Source: Gp6-AA40 sp035649635 (lineage in GTDB: Bacteria > Acidobacteriota > Vicinamibacteria > Vicinamibacterales > UBA2999). From it: a stretch of 64,000 bases of DNA. Below, in pieces: positions 10,270 through 17,989 of this stretch. The stretch's first letter is position 1, and every line of letters starts with the position of its first letter. The stretch is taken from positions 119,078-183,077 of the forward strand of contig DASRJE010000102.1 in the NCBI GenBank assembly GCA_035649635.1, written 5' to 3'. The notes beneath the pieces were generated by a model. It ran no database searches. It was not told where the DNA came from and worked only from the letters and a program-made list of their open reading frames with translations. The position numbers and the translations under genes were made by a program.

Positions 10270-13200
10270 TCAGGCGTCACTCGCCACCGGCGACACAGCT
10301 GGCTCTCCGCCGTCGAGTGTGCGGCGAACCAGCCGGGCCAGTTCCATCAGGCTGAACGGCTTCGCGATGTAGGCGTCGGCATGGCGAAGGATGTCTTCGC
10401 GGCTCAGATCCGCGAGATAGCCGCTGGTGTAGATGACTTTCAGCGTTGGACGGCTGCGACGCAATCGTTCGGCCAGGTCAACGCCGTTCATCCCATCCGG
10501 CATGACGATATCGGTGATGAGTAGATCAACTTCGTCGCCGTGCTGGCGCCACACGTCGAGGGCATGCGGACCGCTTTGGGCCTGCAGGAGCCGATAGCCC
10601 AGATCTTGGAGGAGCTTGAGGACGAGCGCCCGCACACCGGCCTCGTCCTCGACGACCAGGATCGTCTCCTGACCGCGTGGCGCGGGCACTAGTTGCGGCG
10701 CAGCGGCCGCCACCGCTGGCTTCGTGTCGACACGCGGAAAGAACACGCGAAATTCCGTGCCGCGGCCGACCTGACTGTCCACCTCGATCCACCCGCCATG
10801 CTGCTGGACGATTCCGTAGGTAGTTGCCAGGCCGAGGCCGGTCCCCTTCCCGACGTCCTTCGTGGTGAAGAACGGCTCGAAAATGTGAGGAAGGTGCTCG
10901 GGCGCAATGCCCGCGCCGTTGTCTCTCACGCGCAGGCATGCCCAGCTGCGGGACGAGCCGCTGCTTGGCGCATCCGAGCCTGTCGCCTCGTGGAGCGATG
11001 TATCGATCGCGAGGCGTCCGCCGATCGGCATCGCATCGCGCGCGTTGACGGCGAGATTCAACAACACTTGTTCGATCATTCCAGGATCGGCGCGAACCGC
11101 CAGCGGCCCGTCCGAATAAGTGAACGACACTACGATATCCTCGCCCAGTACTCGATGCAGCAGCCGGGTCACGTTCGCCACGACGCTATTCAGATCCACA
11201 TCACGTACTTCGATGGCCTGTCGCCGGCTGAATGCAAGAAGCTGTCGGGTGAGCGCGCTGGCTCGCTGCGCGTTCTGCTCGAGATCTGACACTGCGTCAC
11301 GCACTTCTTCCGGGACGCGACGATCCAGCGACACCTCCTCGGCGCGACCGAGAATAACGGTCAGGATGTTGTTGAAGTCGTGAGCGATGCCACCAGCGAG
11401 TCGACCAATCGCTTCCAGCCGCTGAGCCTGTCGGAGCTGCTGTTCGAGTCGTTGATGCTGCGCCTGCGCGATGAGTGTCGACAAGAGATTTGCGACGGCA
11501 AGCGCAAAGGCTTGTTCATCGGGCATCCATCGCCGGGGTTCTCCCACGTGTTTACAGGATAGGACACCCACCGTCGCGCGCTGGGATCGAATCGGCGCGC
11601 ACATCATTGACGTGACACCGTATGGCACCGACAACGTGTCGGCCAGTTCGGTGGTCCGCGGATCCGCCAAAGCGTCGGTCACGGCCAGCACTTCCGTTCC
11701 TGCCAGTGCCCGGAACCACGCCGGGCAGGCATCCACGGCAAGCGCCATCCCTTCTGAGTGAACGGCATCAGGTAACTGAAACAGATCCTGGCAAATCGAC
11801 ACCGCGCCGTTTTCGTCATGCCGCCAGACACCGACCAGCGCCACCGAAAGAGTCCTCGCGATGACTTCGGTCATGCCACGAACGATGTCGGTGAAATCGT
11901 CGGGCGAGCTCAGATAGCTCGCGGTCAGCGTCGTCAGTGCCGCTTCCTGACGTGCATAGCGTTCGTTGGCAGTGCGTAGGGCCTCCTCTGCCTGGCGCCG
12001 ATTGACACGTGTGCGCAAGGCCACGATGCCGAACGCAAGATCATCGGACAACTCCTTGAGCAGGGTCGATTCAGCGACGTCGAAGGCAAACTCTTCGCCC
12101 GAGCACAAGGCAAGAGCGCCGAACACGCGCCCATCGGCCAACAGCGGGAGTGCGACGGCGGAGTGGTAGCCGAGCCTGATGGCTTCGTCCCGCCACGACC
12201 CGGCGGCGTCAACGGCACGAAGGTCGTGGTAGACGGTTGGCCCGCCGCTCTGGATGGCAGTCACCATCAAATCGCAGGCCTGAGCCGCCCACGCGATCGG
12301 CGCGCCGCCGGCTTGATCGTCTGATGCGATCGCGACCGTCCGGACACCCGACTCCGGTGCAGCGTCAGCCAACCCGACCCATGCGACTCGATAGCCGCCG
12401 TCACGGACCATCACCTGACAGATCTCGCGCAGCAACATCGACTCGTCGGTCGCGTGCACGAGTACTTGGTTGCAGTTGCTGATCGTCAGCAGTGCCCGGT
12501 TGGCGCGCTGGAGCTCCTCCTCCGCGCGCTTGCGCTCGGTGATGTCCTGGATCTGCGAAACGAAATAGCGGGGCGCACCTGCGTCATCGACCACGAGTGA
12601 GGAGTTCACTTGAACCCAGCGAGTACGGCCGTCCTTGTGGCGATACCGCTTCACGCGGCGAATGGTCTCGACTTCCTTGTTCAGGAGGCGCCGGGTGACG
12701 ATGCGGTCCCCGGGCGTATCGTCAGGGTGTGTGATGGCCTCGAACGTCGTCGTCCGCAGCTCCTCTGCGGAGTAGCCGACGATGGCGCAGAGGGCAGGAT
12801 TGACTTCGATGTACTGCCCCGCAGTAGAGACGAGGGCCATCCCGATCGGGGAGTAATGCATGGCCGATCGAAATCGTTCCTCGCTCTCTCGCAGCGCATC
12901 CTCGGTCTGGCGGCGGACCGCGATCTCGCGCCGCACGGTCGCCGCGATGTCGTTGAAGTGGCTGTGGAGTTCAGCGATCTCATCGGTGCCGCGGCCCGAG
13001 CTGCCGTGCGGCTGTGCGACGTCCGGCTCGAGCAGCGGCGCGCCCGCGGCAAAGCGGCCCATTGAATCGTGAAGCCGTTCGATTCGTCTCGTGACGAAAG
13101 CGTGCAGGCTGATCCCGAAACCCACGACCGCGAGGAACACTGCCACTGTGCCAACGCCAAACTGCCGCAACAGCCGTTGACGATTCACGGCCTTCGAGAG

Positions 13201-13749
13201 AGTGAGATCGTGGACCAGCACGATCAACGCACCGCGGCTGGCCCCGAGCTCGCCGGGGGCGATCGGGACGATTGCCGGCATGATGAACGTCAGGAAATTT
13301 CGGTCGAGGCTGAACAGGCTTTCAGTCCGACCGCTGGCGCGCACGCGCCGCATCGTTTCGTCAACGCGCGGACGCTCGGCATCGGCCAGGCCGATGGCAC
13401 CGAAATCGAAAGGACGTCCAATCCAATCGCGGCGACTGCTCAGCACGACCTGGTTGTCGGGTGAGACGAACACGGCCGCACGAATTTCTTCGAACACGGC
13501 CAGCTCACCGAACTCGCGTTGTGCGGTTTCGAGCTCACTGCGCTCCGCCGCGCGCTCGGTCAGGCTCTGAATCTCGGTGGCGCGCACGAGCTCGTCGCGC
13601 TCGAAGTCCCGTTCGAACGCCGCTTCCTGGAACTGGTTCGCGACGGTGAACAGCACCAACCCGACGACGCCGCAATAGAGCGTCAGGAATAGCGGAAGCC
13701 GAAATCGAAGCGACTGCAACATGCGGCCGGCTGGAAACGAAACCGCCAT
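10270..13749 (-). CDS. PAS/GAF hybrid sensor histidine kinase
   Basis: A 1159-residue membrane kinase. TM1 at about 19-38 and TM2 at about 196-216 flank a periplasmic sensor region; then HAMP (217-280), PAS with PAC (295-405, HPDD, HKDGRTRWVQ), GAF (425-580), a second GAF (605-760), HisKA with H790 (GGIAHDFNNIL), ATPase domain (GKGTGLGLATTYGIVQQHGG) and a C-terminal receiver (VVEDE, D in LLITDIVMPDG). The HDFNN form is common in one-piece PAS kinases. GAAGGTAAGG precedes the ATG. It starts four bases after the stop of the binding-protein gene, so that protein may be its periplasmic input. It meets the preceding plus-strand regulator tail to tail with six bases between. Confidence 0.93.
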   Translation of the reverse strand: MAVSFPAGRMLQSLRFRLPLFLTLYCGVVGLVLFTVANQFQEAAFERDFERDELVRATEIQSLTERAAERSELETAQREFGELAVFEEIRAAVFVSPDNQVVLSSRRDWIGRPFDFGAIGLADAERPRVDETMRRVRASGRTESLFSLDRNFLTFIMPAIVPIAPGELGASRGALIVLVHDLTLSKAVNRQRLLRQFGVGTVAVFLAVVGFGISLHAFVTRRIERLHDSMGRFAAGAPLLEPDVAQPHGSSGRGTDEIAELHSHFNDIAATVRREIAVRRQTEDALRESEERFRSAMHYSPIGMALVSTAGQYIEVNPALCAIVGYSAEELRTTTFEAITHPDDTPGDRIVTRRLLNKEVETIRRVKRYRHKDGRTRWVQVNSSLVVDDAGAPRYFVSQIQDITERKRAEEELQRANRALLTISNCNQVLVHATDESMLLREICQVMVRDGGYRVAWVGLADAAPESGVRTVAIASDDQAGGAPIAWAAQACDLMVTAIQSGGPTVYHDLRAVDAAGSWRDEAIRLGYHSAVALPLLADGRVFGALALCSGEEFAFDVAESTLLKELSDDLAFGIVALRTRVNRRQAEEALRTANERYARQEAALTTLTASYLSSPDDFTDIVRGMTEVIARTLSVALVGVWRHDENGAVSICQDLFQLPDAVHSEGMALAVDACPAWFRALAGTEVLAVTDALADPRTTELADTLSVPYGVTSMMCAPIRSQRATVGVLSCKHVGEPRRWMPDEQAFALAVANLLSTLIAQAQHQRLEQQLRQAQRLEAIGRLAGGIAHDFNNILTVILGRAEEVSLDRRVPEEVRDAVSDLEQNAQRASALTRQLLAFSRRQAIEVRDVDLNSVVANVTRLLHRVLGEDIVVSFTYSDGPLAVRADPGMIEQVLLNLAVNARDAMPIGGRLAIDTSLHEATGSDAPSSGSSRSWACLRVRDNGAGIAPEHLPHIFEPFFTTKDVGKGTGLGLATTYGIVQQHGGWIEVDSQVGRGTEFRVFFPRVDTKPAVAAAAPQLVPAPRGQETILVVEDEAGVRALVLKLLQDLGYRLLQAQSGPHALDVWRQHGDEVDLLITDIVMPDGMNGVDLAERLRRSRPTLKVIYTSGYLADLSREDILRHADAYIAKPFSLMELARLVRRTLDGGEPAVSPVASDA

Positions 13750-13753
13750 TGCC

Positions 13754-14731
13754 TTACCTTCGGCACGAGGACGGACCGAGCGTGGATGGCCAGCGAAGCA
13801 GCGGCTCGAACGGAGTGGGTGCAGTCAGGAGACCGGCGTCAAGAAGGTCGCCCTGCAAGCGCGCGAGCGTCGTCAGCAGCTGCGGTCGCGGTTCGTCGAG
13901 CCATTCGCGGCTCTCACCCAGGCTAATCATGCGTATGCGCTCGAGAATCCCGTCGAGGCCAGCGGGAGTCGTACGCAGACGGTTGGCAATCCAACCGCGC
14001 GCTTTCTCGGACGTGGCCACCTCGCCGATCGCTCTCTGCCACGCCGCGCACAGCGTGTCGGCCTGCGAAGGATGAGACTGAAGATAGTCTCTGCGAATCA
14101 CCAACACTCGGAGGACTTGGAACGGTGTGGAGGCGCTGCTGAAAAGCTCGACACCGCCGGCGTCGACCAGCTGCGACCGAACCGGCTCGTAGGTCACGAC
14201 CGCATCCACTTCACGTCGTCGGAAGGCCGCAAGATGACGATACGGCGGGAGGTTGACCAGCCGCACGTCGCTGGCGGCAAGCCCGGCTTGCTTCAGCGCG
14301 CGATCCAGCAAGTACGCGCTAACCGAATTGATCTGCGCCGCCACACGCCGATCCTTCAAGTCCGTCGCCGTGATCAGATCGGGCTGTGCCACGACGGCGT
14401 CGCCGCCGCGTGACTCGTCGGAGACGAACAGAATCACGGGGTCGACCGCGCCGGACTGCGCAACCGCCAGCAGTTCGTCCACGCTCAACCACGCCGCCGC
14501 CACGGCGTGGTTCCGGAACGCCCGCATCACTTCCCCATCGTCGACGAACTCGACGAGACGAAATTCTGCGGCGCTCAGCCAGCCATTTTCCTGTGCGAGG
14601 AACAGCAGTTCGCTGCTCGGCCAGAACACGGTCCCGATTCTCAGGGGAGGTTCGGGCTCCGCCCGGCATCCCATCACCAGAGTCACAGCCAGCAGGAGGG
14701 CCGGAATCAGCGAGGCCACGCCTCTTCTCAT
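13754..14731 (-). CDS. Periplasmic substrate-binding lipoprotein, NMT1/THI5-SsuA-like, without a transporter
   Basis: A 325-residue protein with a lipoprotein signal peptide (MRRGVASLIPALLLAVTLVMGC, lipobox VMGC). After this, RIGTVFWPSSELLFLAQENGWL, a DLKDRRVAAQINSVSAYLL strand-loop and DAVVTYEPV are typical of ABC-type binding proteins of the NMT1/THI5/SsuA group. Start at 14731 is set by the signal peptide; a GTG at 14854 in the same frame would add 41 residues. No permease or ATPase is nearby. It sits between a redoxin gene (13 bases upstream) and a hybrid kinase gene (4 bases downstream), so it may present a ligand to the kinase rather than feed a transporter. The ligand is unknown. Confidence 0.85.
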   Translation of the reverse strand: MRRGVASLIPALLLAVTLVMGCRAEPEPPLRIGTVFWPSSELLFLAQENGWLSAAEFRLVEFVDDGEVMRAFRNHAVAAAWLSVDELLAVAQSGAVDPVILFVSDESRGGDAVVAQPDLITATDLKDRRVAAQINSVSAYLLDRALKQAGLAASDVRLVNLPPYRHLAAFRRREVDAVVTYEPVRSQLVDAGGVELFSSASTPFQVLRVLVIRRDYLQSHPSQADTLCAAWQRAIGEVATSEKARGWIANRLRTTPAGLDGILERIRMISLGESREWLDEPRPQLLTTLARLQGDLLDAGLLTAPTPFEPLLRWPSTLGPSSCRR

Positions 14732-14744
14732 TACCGCAACAGGG

Positions 14745-15317
14745 TCACCAGTAGTCAGGCTCGTTACCGCGCCTCCACTTGATATTGCAGCCGATGCTTG
14801 CCTTCTGCTCCACCGCAAGGGGCTTACCCAGGAGCACTGCTGTGGCTGCGGCACGGATGTCAGCCCCGGTTACGGGCACCGTATTGCGGGGTCGACTGTC
14901 GTCGAACTGTCCCCGATAGACGAGGGTTCCGCGAGCATCGAACAGAAACAGATCGGGTGTGCACGCCGCCTTGAATGATTTGGCGACGTCCTGCGTCTCG
15001 TCGAAGAGGTACGGGAACCTGTAGCCGGCCTCTCGCGCTTCGTGCCTCATACCTTCTGGACCGTCTTCGGGAAATGCGACGGCATCGTTGGAGTTGATCG
15101 CGACGACGGCGAGGCCGCGTGCCTGGAATTCGGTCGTAAACCGCGCGAATTCTCGGCGTATGTGCCGGACAAACGGACAATGGTGACAGATGAACGCCAC
15201 GAGCAATGGACGGGAGGTGTAGGAGTCCGACGACACGACCTCACCGCTTGCCGAGGGCAGACGAAATGCCGGCATCTGCGTGCCCAATGGCAGCATCGTC
15301 GAAGGAGTCGCAGTCAT
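14745..15317 (-). CDS. Thioredoxin-fold redoxin with CHHC active site
   Basis: A 190-residue protein with the AhpC/TSA-redoxin fold: LPLGTQMPAFRLPSASGEVVSSDSY, then LLVAFICHHCPFVRHI with a CxxC redox pair (CHHC), VVAINSND, and TPDLFLFDARGTLVYRGQFDDS with the cis-proline turn. This type is usually annotated as thioredoxin family protein. No signal peptide is visible, so it is probably cytoplasmic. Start at 15317 (MTATPS) matches the family N-terminus. It is 59 bases after the TonB-like gene and 13 bases before the binding protein, so it belongs to that operon. Its partner is unknown. Confidence 0.88.
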   Translation of the reverse strand: MTATPSTMLPLGTQMPAFRLPSASGEVVSSDSYTSRPLLVAFICHHCPFVRHIRREFARFTTEFQARGLAVVAINSNDAVAFPEDGPEGMRHEAREAGYRFPYLFDETQDVAKSFKAACTPDLFLFDARGTLVYRGQFDDSRPRNTVPVTGADIRAAATAVLLGKPLAVEQKASIGCNIKWRRGNEPDYW

Positions 15318-15376
15318 GGTTGAGCGGCCAGTATATGCCGTCGACTGCGCGGTCGGATTAGGCGGACTCGGTTGAG

Positions 15377-16252
15377 CTAGCGAAGCGTAAAGGTCAGCTC
15401 GATGGTTACGAGCACAGCTACGGGTTCGCCAAAGCGCGTGCCCGGCTGGAACCGCCACTGTTTGGCAGCCTTGATGGCCTCCTGGTCGAGGCCGAACGCC
15501 GAGTCGAGCGAACGAACGACCTCGACTTTGCCAACAGTGCCGTCCGGAAGCACGACGCATTCGAGCAGAACCGTGCCTTGGACCTTGGCGCGCATGGCGT
15601 CCGCCGTGTACTGCGGTTTCACCTCGCGAAGAGGCTTTGGCAACAGCACACCGTTGCCCGGACGATAAGCACCGCCGCCGGTTCCACCCCCGAAGCCATC
15701 TCCGATACCTGAGCCTTGCCCCGGTCCGGCACCCGTACCGGTGCCTGGTCCGAGCGACACGCTGTTAGAGGCTTGCGTTGATTCAATCGTGCCGGGAGTG
15801 GTGACGGTTGCGTCGAGCGTCTTCAGCGGGATCGTGATGGGTTCCACCGGTGGAGGCTCCACGGGCGGGGGATCAACTGGTTTGGGTATGACGGGCGCGG
15901 GCTTCGGTTTGGCGATTTCGGCTGGCTTCGGCGGATCTGGCATCTTGTTGCCACCGCCTCCGCCGCCGCCGGGACCCGGTTCCGACAAGAAGACGATACG
16001 CTCCGACAGCTGCGGCGGAAGGACCGCTTGATACACCCGCTTGGGCAGGAGACTGCCAATCAGCAAGACCAGACCGATGACACACAGTTCTGTGAGGAAA
16101 CCAGCGCCGAGCGCACCTCCGATACGCTTCTTGTCCGACTGCTCGAACAGGAAACGGATTTGGACAGGACCATCCGTTTCTGGACGCACAGTGAGGTGGT
16201 CCGAAGCGAGAGTGGCCTGCTGGTCCGTCCGGGCCTCAGCCGATTTCGACAT
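15377..16252 (-). CDS. TonB-family energy transducer-like protein
   Basis: A 291-residue protein with a short cytoplasmic N-terminus, one membrane anchor (about 47-69), a Gly then Pro/Lys-rich linker (92-160) able to span the periplasm, a Gly-rich stretch (165-200) and a TonB C-terminal domain (about 205-291: LREVKPQYTADAMRAKVQGTVLLECVVLPDGTV..KQWRFQPGTR). Such proteins transmit energy to TonB-dependent receptors or have related roles in Acidobacteriota. ExbB/ExbD are not nearby. It heads the minus-strand group that continues with the redoxin, the binding protein and the kinase. Confidence 0.9.
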   Translation of the reverse strand: MSKSAEARTDQQATLASDHLTVRPETDGPVQIRFLFEQSDKKRIGGALGAGFLTELCVIGLVLLIGSLLPKRVYQAVLPPQLSERIVFLSEPGPGGGGGGGNKMPDPPKPAEIAKPKPAPVIPKPVDPPPVEPPPVEPITIPLKTLDATVTTPGTIESTQASNSVSLGPGTGTGAGPGQGSGIGDGFGGGTGGGAYRPGNGVLLPKPLREVKPQYTADAMRAKVQGTVLLECVVLPDGTVGKVEVVRSLDSAFGLDQEAIKAAKQWRFQPGTRFGEPVAVLVTIELTFTLR

Positions 16253-16417
16253 AGCCTTTTTGTTCAGTGAACATACCCATTGTCCCTAAGTGGGCGTGGT
16301 GTCGCAAGGTGCAAAACAAATGCCTCAGTCTACGACGGCGGAGAGCGTGGCACGCCCGTGTGTTAGACGCCCTAGCCACTAGGTTCGGTCTCCCGGGGCG
16401 ACAGTTTTCGTAGGACA

Positions 16418-16927
16418 TTAGTCCGTCCATTCGACCGTTACTACGCGCTCGGCTCCACTATTGATTATCGTATTCCGCGCTTCAACGGTGGTTGCGGCAG
16501 TCACGTGCGCGCCAACGAGCAGCGCTCCCGCCTTGATCCTCGACTCCCAATCTTCCGCTTCCTCCCGGTTGAGCCCCGCCCGTTCCAGTGTGCGGGCAAT
16601 GCCGCCAGCAACGTGACCCGCGGCCTCGGCGAGACCGGCCGCCAGCGGTCCGTCCGCGACAATCGGACCGATGCCGGGCAACACCAACGCAACCGCAGAT
16701 ACGAGATGGGCGCCGATTTCGCCGATGCGCGCCGCAGTGACCGAATCCTCGAGTTCCGAACCCGGGGAGGCGCCAGATGCGCGGGCGATGACACCTTCCT
16801 CGTCGTGCGTCCGCGCCACAATCGAAACGGCCTCGTGTGGCACACCCATCGCGCGCAGCGCGCGCGCCGCAGTTATTGCGCTGTCAGCGGAAGCGAATAG
16901 GCCGGCGACGAGCGGGTGGGTTGTCAT
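16418..16927 (-). CDS. YflT/general stress protein 17M-like protein
   Basis: A 169-residue protein. The N-terminal half (LVAGLFASADSAITAARALRAMGVPHEAVSIVAR) resembles the YflT/GSP17M domain that begins many general-stress proteins; the middle is a Gly/Ala-rich hydrophobic stretch (LVSAVALVLPGIGPIVADGPLAAGLAEAAGHVAGG) and the C-terminus a short beta-alpha unit. Function is not known for this group. ATG at 16927 overlaps the stop of the VWA gene in an ATGA, so the two are translated together. Confidence 0.75.
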   Translation of the reverse strand: MTTHPLVAGLFASADSAITAARALRAMGVPHEAVSIVARTHDEEGVIARASGASPGSELEDSVTAARIGEIGAHLVSAVALVLPGIGPIVADGPLAAGLAEAAGHVAGGIARTLERAGLNREEAEDWESRIKAGALLVGAHVTAATTVEARNTIINSGAERVVTVEWTD

Positions 16928-17844
16928 CCCGCGGTGTACCCGTCTCGCGCGCGCACGCGACGCTCGGGTTGCCCCTTCACCCGCACACGAATCGAGCGCC
17001 ACTGGTGCGCTCCGGACTGACCTGGTTTCATGGGCGTGTAACCGAGCAAATACTGATAGCGCAACTCACGAGCGATCGTAGTAAACGTCTCGTCGAGCGC
17101 GCGCGCATCCTTAATGAGGAACGATCGTCCCCCGCTCACCACCGCGAGTTCCGCGGCCAGTGGTGGCCGCTCTCGGCCCAGTGTTATCGGATAGATCAGC
17201 GCCTGGCTTTGACGAGCCCGCTCGACCACGCGCGAGGCGGGCGCAACGCTATAACGGTCCACACCGTCCGAGAAGACGATGACGGCCAACCGTCCCGTCT
17301 CTCCTTCCACGCGGTCCAGAATCGAGATGATCGCGTCATGCAACGACGTTGTGCTCCACGGATCGAGAACATCGATTGCGCGCTGTTGCTGGACGTGGTC
17401 GTTCGACAACGGCGCGATGACCTCCGCATCGTTCCCGATGGCAACCGCCATTGATCGATCAGTCGGTCTCAGCTGATTCAGGAACGCTTTCGACGCCGCC
17501 TTGGCCAGGCGCAGCGGTTCGCCAGCCATGCTCCAGCTCCGGTCGATTCCGAGCACGACCGTCAACGGGAACTCCCCGGCCGCAAACGCGGCAATCTCTT
17601 GCGCCTCCCCGTCTTCCTCGACCTCGAAATCCTCCCGCGTCAGGCCGGTCACCAGGTCCCCCTTGGCGTCGGTGACCGTGGCATACACTTCGACGAGCTG
17701 CACGCCTGTAGAGAACTGCGCAAGCGGCTGCTGGAAACCGTCCACCCCGTCGATAGCGGCCCAAACCATGCACATGACACACAGAATGGCTGCGCCAGCG
17801 TGGTACAATCTGCGCCGGAAGGAGTCTATGGGCAATCTTGGCAT
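16924..17844 (-). CDS. Secreted VWA-domain protein
   Basis: After an N-terminal signal peptide (n-region with RRR, hydrophobic run AGAAILCVMCMVWAA) comes a small beta domain (VQLVEVYATVTDAKGDLVTGLTREDFEVEEDG) and a von Willebrand A domain with an intact metal site DRSWS (DxSxS) and DPWSTTSLHDAI. This is the arrangement of the VWFA-related proteins that are numerous in Acidobacteriota (TIGR03436-like). Role unknown, probably protein binding in the periplasm. The start is uncertain: ATG at 17844 gives the best signal peptide but overlaps the divergent tatA start by 17 bases; TTG 17808 and ATG 17775 are alternatives. Confidence 0.85.
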   Translation of the reverse strand: MPRLPIDSFRRRLYHAGAAILCVMCMVWAAIDGVDGFQQPLAQFSTGVQLVEVYATVTDAKGDLVTGLTREDFEVEEDGEAQEIAAFAAGEFPLTVVLGIDRSWSMAGEPLRLAKAASKAFLNQLRPTDRSMAVAIGNDAEVIAPLSNDHVQQQRAIDVLDPWSTTSLHDAIISILDRVEGETGRLAVIVFSDGVDRYSVAPASRVVERARQSQALIYPITLGRERPPLAAELAVVSGGRSFLIKDARALDETFTTIARELRYQYLLGYTPMKPGQSGAHQWRSIRVRVKGQPERRVRARDGYTAG

Positions 17845-17989
17845 CCCCGAACTTCTGATCATCCTCTGTATCATCATCCTGGTCTTTGGCGCCAATCGTC
17901 TGCCTGAGATTGGGCGCGGGATTGGCAGAGGTATCAAGAACTTCAAGGAAGCGACGAAGGAAGGAACCGAAGGGGCGGAGAAGTCCTAG
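17828..17989 (+). CDS. tatA: Sec-independent translocase subunit TatA/E
   Basis: A 53-residue protein: MGNLGIPELLIILCIIILVFGANRLPEIGRGIGRGIKNFKEATKEG. It has the single N-terminal membrane helix, the FG hinge and the amphipathic helix of TatA, which forms the pore of the twin-arginine pathway for folded proteins. A strong site, GGAAGGAG, precedes the ATG. It stands alone without tatB/C and overlaps the end of rnr on the other strand by four bases. A possible -10 box TACAAT lies at 17804-17809. Confidence 0.95.
   Translation: MGNLGIPELLIILCIIILVFGANRLPEIGRGIGRGIKNFKEATKEGTEGAEKS

Noticed and set aside
13751..14413. Plus-strand frame over the binding-protein gene
   Set aside because: The minus-strand frame has a lipoprotein signal and a binding-protein fold; the plus frame does not.
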